Source of the DNA: Capniomyces stellatus
Taxonomy: Eukaryota > Kickxellomycota > Harpellomycetes > Harpellales > Legeriomycetaceae
Assembly: GCA_001661515.1 (NCBI GenBank)
Contig: LUVW01000001.1
Location: forward strand, 1,558,871 to 1,622,870
Direction: 5' to 3'
Length of the DNA stretch: 64,000 nt
Positions 11,895-24,000 of the stretch are shown here, piece after piece. The position numbers were made by a program, and so were the translations under genes. The notes under the pieces are model-generated. The model saw only the letters and a list, made by a program, of their open reading frames with translations. It made no database searches and had not been told where the DNA came from. The stretch's first letter is position 1. Each line of letters begins with the position of its first letter.

Positions 11895-12371
11895 TTAAAG
11901 TCTACTTTGGTTTCCCAAATCAGCCAAGTCGGGTTTTATTTTTCAATCTTTACACTCTTTTGTTAGTCTTACTCACTTTTACAACTTAATACGCCTTTAG
12001 TTTACACTGAATCTGCAATACCTTTATTCAAAAAATATATGTATAGAGCTGGTTTTAGGCCGCTATGGCTTATTTGTTGAGATGATAATCGAAATCGTCA
12101 TATACTAGTTGATTTTTAGTCGATTTTAATGCATCCAAAAAGCTTCATTGCAAGCTATTTTTTTAATTTACCCTTTTATAAATCGATTATTTCTAAACTC
12201 AATACTTTTTTTAATTTTTTATTATCAAATCTGTTTTTTTTTCAAAGTCAAGTTTGCTTTTTGTTAGATTTTTTTTACTTTCGCTGTTTTAATCGAAATT
12301 CACTGTTTATACTTTGGATCCAAGGAGAAAAAGCACACGAAGCCCCTGCGCATATATCACGGTTGCTTACG
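11895..12371. other. Intergenic between ALG9 and OCA1-like gene
   Basis: AT-rich 3' flank of ALG9 and upstream region of the phosphatase. The frame at 12129-12443 is open but only its last part (from 12372) belongs to a recognised exon. Confidence 0.5.
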
Positions 12372-13316
12372 ATGACGTACCAGCATTTTATTCCACCAGT
12401 CGTTAGTGCATTTATAATCATTCTTTCATTTATCTGTAAATGACATTGATTTATTTTTAAAGAAAAATATAAAATCATTTAATCGGAGGTGAGGTAAAAA
12501 GGTAATTGATAACGATATACCTTCTCAAACACAAAAATGCAACATTGTAGAACTTTGGTTATGTGGAAGAGGATCTGTATAGGTTTGGTCAGCCAAATGA
12601 GTTAAACTTTCCATTCATGGAGAGATTGGGTTTAAATACTATTGTTTGGCTAGCTACCGATGAGCCTAATCAAAAGTTGTAAGTACACTTGCTTTTATTG
12701 TTCTACTCATATTGTTTTACTGTGACTTTTCCTTATTGCAAAAAAAGATTTTAAAAAAGAAAAAGTAAAATGTCTCGCTTTGATTTCACAACGAAATAAC
12801 AAAAGCATGCTTCGTTTGTACTCTGTTTGTCCCTATCCAGCCTAAATTTTATCGACGACCAAGAGATTCAGTTTTACCATCTTGGAAGTGAAAACGGAAG
12901 CGCCACAAATCCTATTACAGAGGAGGCGATTGTTGATGCATTCAAAATAATTCTTGACAAAACCAAATACCCTCTTGCGATAATGTGCAATGTAGGGCGA
13001 CATAGAACAGGTATTTTACACATAATTTGGCTATATTAAGCTATCCGCTTCATATTACCCATATTTGTAACATTAGGGGTTCTGGGTATCAATATCATCA
13101 CTACTACAAATCAGCACGTTTTATTGTTTGTCAATCTTAGGTACTTTGGTTGGATGTTTAAGAAAGTTACAAGGATGGAATCTCGCTTCAATTTTTGATG
13201 AATATCGGAGATACGCCGGAACAAAGGTCAGGCTAATGAATGAGCAGTTCATCGAGCTGTTTGACACAGATTTGATCAATATACCGTTGGAGCCGCCCAA
13301 ATGGCTTTCAAACTAA
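12372..13316 (+). CDS. OCA1: OCA1/SIW14-type dual-specificity phosphatase (4 exons)
   Basis: This belongs to the plant-and-fungal atypical dual-specificity phosphatases (Siw14/Oca1), which in yeast act on inositol pyrophosphates or in oxidant-induced cell-cycle arrest. Exons are 12372-12401, 12551-12678, 12841-13010 and 13141-13316; phases 0, 2 and 1 all match, giving 167 residues. The joined sequence reads through the family motifs FIPPV|NFGYVEEDLYRFGQPNELNF (exon 1/2) and ends in EEYRRxAG-type sequence followed by the phosphatase C-terminus. The catalytic CX5R loop is CNVGRHRTG, split by the exon 3/4 junction at the Gly. Exon 1 is only 30 nt; its ATG gives MTYQHFIPPV, but an earlier in-frame start cannot be excluded. 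Yeast Oca1 is longer (238), mostly through its N-terminus. Confidence 0.9.
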
Positions 13317-14150
13317 AGGAGTTTCAACGGATCCCAATACACCCATCCTGGCTGTTGGTGTGCTTTCGGCGTATTTCTATATTTTGCATATCCGCCAAAC
13401 TACCTGTTTTCTCTATCTACTATTATTGTTTTTATTAGTTAATCTTTTTGTGTAAATCCTACTGCTTTGTTAATAGTGTACTTGTTCGCACGTTTATTTA
13501 ATAAACAAATTCCCAATATAAAAAGTTGTATTAAACCCCAGTGTCTAGTCTTGTTTTTATTTTTTGTATTTCATGATCCGCAACCAATCATAACTATATA
13601 ATATTGTTATAGCCTGTGTATTTGATTTTTTTTAATTATTCATGTATATTTTTTTATTTTATAGCCATAGTTCTTTTAAATTGGCTAATAGGAAAAGCGC
13701 CGATCGATTTTAGTCAAATGATGGCATAATATGGTTTAGTCATTGCCAAAAGCATTATTTGTAAGCGTGTTTTTAATCCGCAACAAGAACTACAAGTACA
13801 GACAAGATACAGGTTGAGCTTTGCCTAGAAAATTCTTTTAATGTTAGTACAACTATTGCTACTGGTTAGTATCTGCGATAATCGTAATGTACGATTCGTA
13901 TTTAATAAGAACGCTTTACAGTACTGAATTAAAGCGACTTTCGACTATTTTAACTGAATACAAATGTTAAAAATATATATTTACCAACAGTATCAGCTTT
14001 AGTTACTTTCTATATTTAGCTAATTTTTATATTTAGCTACTCTTTATATTTAGTTACTCTTTATATTTAGTTACTCTTTATATTTAGTTACTCTTTATAT
14101 TTAGTTGCTTTTTATATCTAGCCCTGTGATACAATCAGAATACATACACT
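13317..14150. other. Intergenic
   Basis: No gene is seen. The right end holds a short tandem repeat (listed separately) directly upstream of the SYLF-domain gene. Confidence 0.5.
13999..14121. repeat. 17-bp tandem repeat, about 6 copies
   Basis: The unit TTTATATTTAGTTACTC is repeated head to tail; the four central copies are near-perfect and the outer ones are degenerate. It ends 30 bp before the proposed ATG of the SYLF gene, so it lies in its promoter or 5' leader. Confidence 0.8.
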
Positions 14151-15329
14151 ATGTTTAAAATTTCGAAGCTAGAAAATAACCTCTATCGGGCCTCCGAGAT
14201 TCTAAATGATTATTTAGGTAACCTTTCTTTTCCTTCAGCCATCAAGGCCATACGCGTTTCTCAATAGAATAAAGCAAACCCAGCATGTGAACATATTTAT
14301 GTTGTACAAACTGCGTTTTATAGAATTCAGCAACTCGAAAGGTACGTACGTTCCTAAGAATATCATTAAAAACTGTAAGGGAATTGTCATTTTTAGCGAG
14401 TGCAAAAGCGGATTCGGGTTATCATACAGATGTGGATCAGGGATTGTCATATCAAGGTAAACGCCGCCACCATGAAACCTCCATTTAATATATCATTGGC
14501 ACATTTTTTATGCCAGGGCAACGATGTATACACCATAACCATAACTAAAGGCTACTTTACTTAAAGGCTCTAAAATCATTCTCAATCCTTGGTAGACTAA
14601 ATAATGGGGGTAAGCAGGGATTTATCGACTGATTTGTTAAATAAAAACGAATATATCATCTGTCTGGTGCATTTAAGTCGAAAATAAAGATATGACACAT
14701 CCATCCAACAAGACAACTAAAAAATCAATCTATAGAATGGTCTGCTCCATCGATGATCAAGGTCAAGAGCTTTGGTGCTGGTGGGTTGGCTGGCGTTGTT
14801 TGGACAGAGTATGTTTTGTTTTTAAACACACCAACAGCCGTTGAGCCGTTCAAGCATGAAAAATCCATCAATTTGAGTGCAAATGCTGAAGGTACATTGG
14901 ATGGAGTATCCCGCTCCTTTTACAATACTGATATAAAACTATAAATGTACGTCTATATTATTTTGTTACTGCATTTTTAACTTAAAAAATTGCATATTCA
15001 ACAATATAGCTGCGTTTGGGAGGAGGGGGAGAATGGTTGAAGTGACCGCAAACATTGTAAATGTCGTAAATATCGAACCCATGATTACATATTGCAAAAG
15101 CCAAGGGTTCTTTCTAGGAGTTGCGCTGGATTTGCTGTATATATACGAGGACAAGAAAGCCAACGAGGAGTTCTATGGAGGGAAAGTGACTTCGAGGCAG
15201 TTGCTCAGCGGAGAAGTTTTGTCAGTAAAGGATGCAGAACTGATATTTAACATCATAAACCACGAGGGAAGTATCTACAAGATTTTAGACTGTGTTGATC
15301 AAGAAGAACCAGAAGATATACAGCCATAA
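14151..15329 (+). CDS. SYLF-domain protein, Ysc84/Lsb3 family (5 exons, 14-nt microexon)
   Basis: SYLF domains bind phosphoinositides and, in yeast Ysc84/Lsb3, actin at endocytic sites. Exons are 14151-14217, 14324-14456, 14596-14609, 14736-14891 and 15010-15329; phases 1, 2, 1 and 1 are all consistent, giving 229 residues. The spliced product follows the whole domain: ASEILNDYL, KNCKGIVIFSECKSGFGLSY, CGSGIVISRLNNGEWSAPS, SFGAGGLAGVVWTEYVLFLN, AAFGRRGRMVEVTA, then the C-terminal YCKSQGFFLGVALDLLYIYE and FYGGKVTSRQLLSG. The 14-nt exon 3 supplies only the codons for LNNG and parts of the flanking R and E; without it the frame breaks at the conserved RLPDGxWSAPS region. No SH3 domain follows, unlike yeast Lsb3, so this is a SYLF-only protein. 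Confidence 0.9.
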
Positions 15330-17122
15330 TGTATGCATACACACTGTCCTTCCTTTTCTTCTTTACAATCATACCCGCCATTTGGCGCGTGTATGTGCAC
15401 TATCCATCCATAATTCAAGAATCGACCTTCTAGACATCCTTTCCTTATGGGATATTGGCACGCCCGGCCATTGACTTCAATTTGTCAACACATTGTTAGA
15501 ATTTGAGCTTTTTTGGTTGCTCAGGCATCATTATTGCACCTCTTGTAATATACGTTTTGATAGTTGCCACTTTTTTTTTCTTTTTCTTGCGAATTTATAC
15601 CTATTTGTCTATGCAATATAACGTAAAAACAAACATAATCGTAATCGATTTCAATGCCAGCATCACATATGTTTTGGTGTTTTCTATCATCTTATGCAAC
15701 AGTTGCCTGTTAGTGCTTTTAATATCATATATCGTGCTTAAAAAGTATGGAGAAGCTGTAGTTTAATACTGTATTTGTTTGATTTTTTTTTATTGATATG
15801 TGTATATATATTTGTCTGATTTTTGGTTCTTTTTATTCAAGCTTAGCGCTACCTTTAGCATGCACCATATATCTTTGTAAAAAATATATGTTGAGGCTGC
15901 GGTTTTGGTCAAGCGAGCACTATTCAATAGGATATAATAGACATGTACCAACATCAGCTACACCTGGCTCAACATTACTCCTTCGATAATTATAAACTGA
16001 TCATAGTATATCATTCCCCATTCTAAAACGGTTCAACTTTGTGATAGTATAGGAGCATCGGTTTGAAGATGCTGTTCAAACTGAATACGCCAGTTCAGCA
16101 GTGCTGAGGGTTTAACACTCGGCTCAATTGATAAATTAATATATCACGGCGCTCGCTTTATACTTACTCGCTAATTAGCTTGATGTTATTGAAAAAACAT
16201 CGAAATGCCTTTTTATTGTTTTTCAATAGATGGGCTATTTTAACTTTCAGACCAATTCCAATAGTATAGCTGCAAATCTAAAACGCAGTTTAAAGGGGTA
16301 TTTGGTTTATTGGTGAAATTCTATAACGATTTGTTGCAGAATCGATGTTAGAGAATTCAGAGCAATTTATGTTTCTGACTGAGACAAATCTTGAATTTTA
16401 TGTTATGTTTAAAAAGCAGAATGCCAAAAATAATAGAAAAAACGAATAACAATTTCAATATAAAAAAAGAAAATTAGTAGAAAAAACGATGAGTAATTCG
16501 GTTTAACAGATATTGTTGGTTGCAACAACCATCTTCTCTGATAACCCAACCCACCCCCTAGAATTGTTTAATGGCAAAGTTGTGATAAGTGTGAACTTCA
16601 AGCATCAAATATGTGAATGAAATTGTTTAAGCAGATACTTGTATTTGTTTTATAAATTTCAAGGTAAATTGGGAATATCGTACATTAAGATCGCGTGCAG
16701 TAATAGGCTGAAATTGGGCAAAGCTACACAATAAACTTCAATTTGAAATCAAGCGCTAAACTTGCAGGAAAGCTAAAAGTAAATACCGCTTTTACAAGCC
16801 AAGTCGAATGCAAAACTGAAAAGAGGAGAAAAAAAACAAAAAGAGAAAAAGGGAAAGAAAAAGAAAAAAACGAGAGCAGCTAATAGTGCAATTTAGAAGG
16901 GGGGTCTGTGTATATAAAACAAACGGATGTTTCGCTGAAGCTAAATAGCGATTTTTTGATGGATATATTTTATGGTCTTGTCACCCTCAGCAAATTCGTA
17001 TAAAGACAAATTGCAAAACAAACTCCGTTTTATATTTGCTTAACCCGCAAGCTGTATAATATCTAAACAACAACTACATTGTAAAAAACTTAACTCGAAC
17101 ACCAAAGCTACACCAATCAGAT
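15330..17122. other. Intergenic; hydrophobic frames unresolved
   Basis: A hydrophobic frame at 15503-15766 (+, 87 codons) lacks an ATG start and an identifiable partner exon; it may be chance in T-rich DNA. From about 16800 the + strand becomes purine-rich, as seen upstream of other genes here, leading into PEX11. No gene is supported. Confidence 0.45.
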
Positions 17123-18126
17123 ATGGGTTCAGAAAAAGAAAGGGAAGCACATGCCGCAGGTGCAAACAAAGGCGTTTGTCCTGTTGCTGGAGCAGCAGCA
17201 GCCAAAAAGGCAAGTGCCAACCAGGTGGTAATGACCAAACTCTTAAAGTACTTTTCAGGATACTCTGGCTGCGACAATGCACTAATGGTAAGTCAAGTTA
17301 AAAACATCAATGATAGTATTGTCTTGACCAGTATTGGTATAGCAAGCTTTATCAACATCGCCCTATAGAGCAAAAGGGCGCTTTTCCATATAGAGACAAT
17401 ATTGACAATAGTACGCTTGACTTAAACCAAGTTGTTATAAGGGTTCAGCACTAACAAACAAAACATAAACAAACATATCGCTTTAATTAGTTGGTGCAAT
17501 ACTCTGCAAAGATTGTCGTCTGGGTAATGCTGAGACACAAGAAGGATGGTATTGCAAAGCGATTGGCGGCTCTATCTGCGCTTATATCAGACTATCGTAT
17601 TATGGCGCGTGTTTTGAACTTTTTTCCATTATACATATCCTCGATTCTCACTATCAAAAACCATCCAAAGTCGTTATATTTGAGAACCATAACAACACTC
17701 CAAAGTGCCTCGCTGATGTTGTTCTATCCATTTGAGCGGGCCTACTGGTTGGGAGCACATGGGATCATCCCAATGGCACCAGAGCGAATATACGCCAGCG
17801 TGTTGACAGCATGCAGATTCTGGGCCCTGTGGGTAGTATTGAACTTCTTCAAGCTTAATGAGAACCGCAAGGAATTGAACTTGAAACGCAAGGCCATCTT
17901 GAGCCAAACTAACGTCGATGCCAGCGTTGTTCAGAGAGAATTGGAAGAGGTCGATGCCCAAAAGTCTACTTGGAGAAGAGCCTTGATATCCAATGCTGCC
18001 TACTTCCCGCTAACAGTACACTGGTCCACCGTTGGATCTACTTTCCCTGACATAGCTGTAGGTATCTTTGGTACCATTGCCGGAATAAGCACTGGTATCA
18101 ACAACTGGAAAGCCCTTGCAGCATAA
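17123..18126 (+). CDS. PEX11: PEX11 peroxisomal membrane proliferation factor (2 exons)
   Basis: PEX11-family peroxins remodel and elongate the peroxisomal membrane before fission. Exon 1 is 17123-17287 and exon 2 is 17491-18126, phase 0, for 266 residues. After a hydrophilic Ala/Lys-rich N-terminus of about 35 residues comes the family's start motif KLLKYFSGYSGCDNALM|LVQYSAKI across the junction (typically KxxKYLxxTxGRDKxxRLxQY). An amphipathic N-terminal half and a hydrophobic stretch near the C-terminus (FPDIAVGIFGTIAGISTGIN) match the family layout. The length fits PEX11C-type proteins. The + strand upstream is purine-rich. This gene indicates that the organism has peroxisomes. Confidence 0.92.
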
Positions 18127-18609
18127 GAGCTATCATTCTAGTTATTTATGTTTTTTTTATTACTGAAATGGTTATTTATGTTTTTATTTGCTTGGTTTAA
18201 ATATATTTATTTCTATTCAAGTTCAAATACCATATTCAAATACCATATTCTACAATATCGATTCAAATTTCTGATTATATTTACGCATGTTTTGTAAAAT
18301 TGAAATAGTTGAAATCGCCTTATAAAAAATAGCCATAAAGAAAAGTAGTAGGGGAAAAAAAAAGCGATTTACGATTTATAGTTTAAAATTCAGAGTAAAA
18401 TTGAATTTACTTTTACTGATTTCAATTTTTTTCCTCTTTAACTCGGTTGAGATAATCGCCAAGTAAATGAAGTTTCCAGCTGGGGAAACAGAGAGAGAAA
18501 AGTACTGCTTTCAATAACTTTTATTTGGGTTAGTTAAATTCAAGAAATAGAACTGCTGAGAAACAAGCTGAATGTGGAATAGCATCAGAGGCAAAAAAGA
18601 GCGAATAAA
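18127..18609. other. Intergenic between PEX11 and Rrn11-like gene
   Basis: AT-rich 3' flank of PEX11 followed by a purine-rich stretch upstream of the next gene. No coding exon seen. Confidence 0.55.
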
Positions 18610-20882
18610 ATGTCGAATTTCATTTATAAATCTGGTCGTAAAAGAACAAGAGAAATATTTCATTCGCACAAGGAGACGACAGAAAGTGCAAAGATTCTTG
18701 TAGATCTGTTGTTGATAAGAAATGAGTATGGGCTAGCGAAAGCGTTAGTTGAATCTCAGTTTTTTAATGCGGGAATTCCAAGTGAGGAATTGTGGAAGGT
18801 AGCTTATGAGATTATAAAAAAGCCTGACATATATGATAAAAGGTGCCAGAGATTTCTACTGGCGGTTTTGGATTGTGGATTCAACAATGTAAGTAGAGAA
18901 AAGTGAAGAGAGAGAGAGAGGGGGGTGTAGATAGACATTCTAGATACTATTTCAAATACATTGATGAAATGGGCTGGAGTAACGTGTTTGCGTTTTTCTA
19001 TTGTAGAAAATAGACGTAATAAAGGAGCTGGTGTTTTACAAGATCCGGATCAATCAACTGCAAGAGGCACAGACCATAGTTGAGGGATACCTTGCCATAG
19101 CCAAGTACTTTAGTGATGGAGAGCTGCATGGATATAATGGGATTTTGTTGCTAGCATTACGAGAGCAAGAGCTGCGAATGAAGAAGGGGTATAGAAACAG
19201 ATCAAATTCAAAGGCGGGCGAGAAAGAGTCAGAGGAAGGAGAACTGGAATTGAAATTGAAAGAGTTAGCTAGGGGTAATATGAAGCATGGCGATGGAGTT
19301 GATAGAATTAAACCTAAGAGGGTTTATTTAGTAAGCAAAACGGTAGGTCATGATATGGGCGAAGAGTGTGGAGTTGAAGAAAATAAGACGAAGGCAGTTG
19401 AGGAAAAGTATAGCTTGATAACGACCTGTCAGGAGAGGGTTGAAAACGTCAAGCATTTGACAAATCCGTTTACAATAGTGAGGAGGATAAAAGGAGATTT
19501 TAGTATCATTACACCGTTGAAGAACGGCAATAGATACTGTAGTAACGGCGACGAAGGTAATGGCAGCAATGCAGAGGATGAAAATGAGGAAAATGAGGAG
19601 GATGAGGGTGAGGATGAGGATGAGGGTATTGACGAAAATAATGAGGTTGAGTGTTTGTTGGGGAGGCCAAAGAACCGTAATATGATTGTTGAGCAAACGA
19701 GATACAAGTTGCAAACAGCGATAACAAGTCTGAAAGAGGCGGTGCGGTTGGAGCAAAACGGGACGTTGTTTTTTTACCACTTGATTCAGGCGTACATAGC
19801 GACTGACAATTACTCGGAGGCGATCAATATGGTAATGGAAAAGATAGAAGCGTGCAAGAAGGAAAAGGAGAGAGTGTGGGAAGCGAACCCGGACGAGCGG
19901 AAGGTGGGGAAAACATGCAATCTGAATAAGAACAATAAGGTGGAGGAACTGAGACGGTTGTTTGAGATATATGGATTTTGCGTGTCGGTGCTGTACAATG
20001 ATGAGGAGGAAATAGCAAAGTATGATGTAGTTTATGTGAAGTATTTGGTGACAGTGATAGAGGCGGCACTGAAGAGGGCGGAGAAAAGGTACCGGAAAAT
20101 GATTAATATGGAGATTGGCAAGGTGGGGAAAGTGGATGTTGATAGTGAGGAGGGTAGGAAAATGGAGAAGAAAAGACTGGAAGGGATTGATGCAAAGTAC
20201 AGGAAGTTGATGGAGCGGAAGGTTAATGTGTACAAAAAGTACCTGAGAATATATTTGAAGGTGGATGATTATGCGGATGTGGAGCGGTACTTGGTGCCGT
20301 ATTTGCGAATGATGTGTGGGGGATGTTCAATTAAGGTGATTTTGGACAATATCGAGTTGTTGACGATGCGGCTTGATGTGGGTATGCATGACAATTATAG
20401 TATCTGGGAGGGGATGTATATAGAGTTGGGCAGGCTAAAGTAAGTTGGATAGGAAATACAAGCGGGATAAGTGAACTAGATGTAAAAAAATAAAGGAAAA
20501 GAAAAAAGAAAGAATTGGTTTAGTTTGTATGAAATGAATGTATCACGAAGAGACTAGAAAAAAGAGAATGAATAAATAAAAGTGAATAAATAAATGGGAC
20601 AATAGGTCTAATCGGCGATTTAGATTGACAAACTATATTTGGAGAGACAGGCGGATTTGGTATAAGGAATCATTCCCCGAGCTGTATAAAAGTTGCGGGC
20701 TCAGTACGCTTGGGGTTAAAAGATACCATGATAAGAATGCGCGGTTGGACTCCTTTAAATCGCATTGCTGCAGGCAGATATTTGCAACAGTAAAAAATAG
20801 GAAAGTGGAGGTCAAGAAGAGAAAGCCCAGAGTTTTAAAAAGAAAAGAAACAGAAACAGAAACAGTAGAAACAAGCGAGTGA
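18610..20882 (+). CDS. Helical-repeat protein, possible RNA polymerase I factor Rrn11/TAF1A (3 exons)
   Basis: Exons are 18610-18888, 19007-20439 and 20624-20882, with phases 0 and 2; the product is 656 residues. The N-terminal third has TPR-like helical pairs: an ESAKILVDLLLIRNEYGLAK segment, then LHGYNGILLLAL. A long, acidic, low-complexity insert (about residues 130-270, including repeated Glu/Asp codons) precedes another helical block (LQTAITSLKEAVRLEQ...FFYHLIQAYIATDNYSEA). The C-terminus (YIWRDRRIWYKESFPELYKS) is followed by a Lys/Arg-rich tail ending in a Glu-Thr repeat. The pattern of helical pairs at both ends, with aromatic-rich C-terminus, resembles fungal Rrn11, a subunit of the Pol I core factor. 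I hold that identification at about even odds; the gene structure itself is solid because all phases agree. Confidence 0.8.
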
Positions 20883-20927
20883 AACCGAGAGTAACCGAGT
20901 TGGATTTGATTATTCGCCCTTTTTTTT

Positions 20928-20978
20928 GGGGGGGGGGGGGGGGGGNNNNNNNNNNNNNGGGGGGGGGGGGGGGGGGGG
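20928..20978. other. Assembly gap flanked by poly-G
   Basis: Eighteen G (20928-20945), 13 N (20946-20958) and twenty G (20959-20978). The true length and sequence are unknown. It lies between the convergent Rrn11-like gene and SMC6, outside both reading frames. Confidence 0.95.
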
Positions 20979-21093
20979 TGTTTTTTTTTTCATTTGTAGA
21001 AAGTTTATATTTATATAAAAGAATAATGATCTTTTTTTTCAAAAAAAAAACAAGATTCAATAAATAAATAAATAAAGGAATAGGTAGGTGGGT

Positions 21094-24000
21094 TTATGAC
21101 CTGTCAGGAGCATCAAGATATAGAATTTTGATATCATTTGCGGGTTTAACGGTCATGTCCTGGGGGCTGATGAGGATGTACTGGGTTTCAGGAGAGCACC
21201 GAGCGCTTTTAACGATCATTCTCATGCTAATAGCGCGGTTAGCAGCATCCATGAAGACATCAAACTCGTCAAGAGCTCTGATAGGACAGCTCATAGAGTC
21301 CCACAAGGCCAACAAGAAAGAAATGGTGGTAAAGGACTTTTCACCACCACTAAGGGACTTTGTATCCTTGCGAACGTTTTGCTGGGCATTAGTGTTGGAT
21401 TTAGTGCTGACACCAGTGGTAGTGGTGGTGGTGGTAGCTGAAGAATTAGAAGGATTAGAGGAAAGAGAAGGAATTTTTGGGGTGGTGGTTTGAGGTTTTG
21501 AGGAAGATTGATTGGACGTCAATGCGGCCATTAGGGCAAGATCATTGTCAGTGTTGACTTTTGGAGTCAAAAGTTTCTGTTTATGGTCAATGTCCAGCAT
21601 ACCTCCGTACCCTCTGCGGTACAGATTCAGGGCAAACTGGAACATGACACGGGATGAAATGGATGCTCTTAGTTCGGTCATCTTTGCGAGGCGGGTTTGG
21701 TGGGCCTCTTTGAGGGCACGGGACACAAGGATCATTTGTTTGATTGAGCGTTTGGCCTTGTTGTACTCGTCAATGTGGATCTGGGCCTGCTGAGCAATAA
21801 GTTCAAGCGACATTGTGTGTGTGGACTCGATTTCGGCGATTGTTCTGTTGAGCACAGCAATTTCGTCCTCCAGCTTCTTACAGCTAGAAACCACGCCGTC
21901 ACGCACTTGCTGGTCAAAGTCAGGCCGGGGTATCATAGTCTTGGCCGCAAGTTCCTCGTAACTAGAAATCAGCGTGTTTATCTCGGCAATAAAACCGTCA
22001 AGCTTGGCAATATCAGACTCTCGCTTCTCAAGCTTCTTGTGCCAGTACGACTCATTGTCAAGAATACTCTGTTTGCGCATCAGCAGATTCTCAATCTCGC
22101 CACGCTCAACCAAAACCTTCTCCTCAACAGCGCCAATCTGGGCTGCATAGTCGGCTATCTTCTTCTTGGTCTGCTTCAGGTTCAGCTCGCACTTGGCCTT
22201 GACGTTGAGCTGGTCTGAAAACTGTCTCTTGACCATCTCGAGCTGCTGGTGAACATCGCGCAGTTCAGCCTCGTTTGCCATAATACTGGCCGGGGCTTCA
22301 ACTGCGCTATCCAGGTCAATACGCTCCAGCTGCAACTTGATCGAGTCGATTCGCCGTATTTTGTTTCTCGATCCCTCCTCTATCTCCCTACTGCTTTGGA
22401 TCACAGCCTGCAAACTCTCCTTCATTAAGTTGAGCTCACGGGCCATTCCGTCAGCTTGCGCAAGTCTCTCCCTCACCAGCAACTCGGCCCTTTCTATCAG
22501 CATGTCAATGTCTTCGGTCAGCCTTCCACTGGGCCTGATCAGATTTGTTGCCTGCGTTGAAAAGCCTCCCTTCTTCGACCCTACCTGGTACCCGTCGAGC
22601 GTAAAGCACGTGGCTGCATTTCTAGGAAATCCACCGTTGTTCGACCGCATCACATCATCCGCTTTGGACCGGGCCTCAACCAGCAACACCTGTTCTACCC
22701 TGTTCTGGTCAATGAAATGTCTCTTCACCTGCTCGTCATCCACCTCAATCGCCCTCAAAATCGTCAAAAATCCCGAGTCTGGTTCTCCACTCCCGTAATC
22801 AAACACCTCGCCCCTCCTCACCACAATCCCCGACGTGCAGTTGTACCGCCTCATTATCTTGTCCAGCTCCACCCGGTCGTCGAAATTCCCCACCATAAAC
22901 ATGTTCAGCGACTTGTCCAGAATCGTCTCTATCACTGCCCCCCACCTCCTATCCCGCAGCTTCACATACTTCCCCAGCGGCCCAATCGGCTTCTCTCCCT
23001 TCCACTGAACCCGGTTGATTTCCCCAACCACCTGCGAAACTCCCCTCCCAAACGCAACCAGTTTGTCCCCACTCTGCTGCTTCAGCCTGCTCAACTCGCT
23101 CTTTGCCTCATTCACTCTGCCCTTTGCCACTTCGATCTTGTCTGTCATTTCCACTATTCTTCGCTGTAATTCTGTCCGCTCCTCGTCGTAGCCATCCTTC
23201 CGCTTCCTCCCCTCCACCAACTCTCTCTCCATACTCTCCTTTTCGCTTATCAGTTTTGCCTTTTCATTCTCCACTCTTTCTTTTTCTCCCGACTTGTCTT
23301 CATTAAGCCTCTTCTTTTCCTTTTCTATATCCCTCTCCAGTCCCTCTGCCCGCTTCCTGTACTCACTTGCATCTCGGTTCATATCCGCCTCAATGCTTTT
23401 CAGTCCCCGCAGCTCTGAAACCAGTACACTCAATCCATCCGAAACTCTTGTTCTTTCTAATACCAAGTTCTGGTACTGATTGTTTAACTCTCCAATCTCT
23501 CTCTGCTTTTCAGAAATATTGTTGATAATATATCCTATCTTATTCTACATTATACCAATTATACCAATTATTATCATTTCTTTATTATTAAAAAAACTCC
23601 TCCACCCTTTATAGTTACCTTTTCGTCGCTTGCCTTTGCTTTAAATCGCTCCACTCTGGTTTTCAGCTCCTCTTTCTTCTCTAAATACTCCTCCCTTTTC
23701 TTCTCCTCTTCATAAACCCGCATCCAATCCAACAGCTTTGTTTTTTCATTGATTTTGTCTACTATCTTTTGTGCCTCTGTCAACGCCCTGTATTTCTGAT
23801 CCCACTCCTTCTTCTTGGCCTTCAGCTCCGGTAAAACCTCCTCCTTTGACCTAATACACTCATCAATCGACTTTACAGAGTCATGCACACTTTCAAAATC
23901 CTCACTCAGCTTTTGCAACTGCGTTCCTTTTAAAAACCAATTATACAGCTGGTCCGGCTTTGTGCTCGACAAAAACTCTCTTGACGCATCTTGTGACAAT

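Noticed and set aside
13999..14121. CRISPR-like array
   Set aside because: Direct head-to-tail copies without unique spacers; a simple tandem repeat in eukaryotic DNA.
15329..15436. ATG overlapping the SYLF stop codon, hydrophobic frame MYAYTLSFLFFFTI
   Set aside because: An overlapping start on the same strand is implausible in a fungal gene without operons, and the frame stops after 34 codons with no convincing donor.
19328..20235. Minus-strand frames opposite the Rrn11-like gene
   Set aside because: Ser/Pro/His-rich shadows of the Glu/Asp-rich coding strand.
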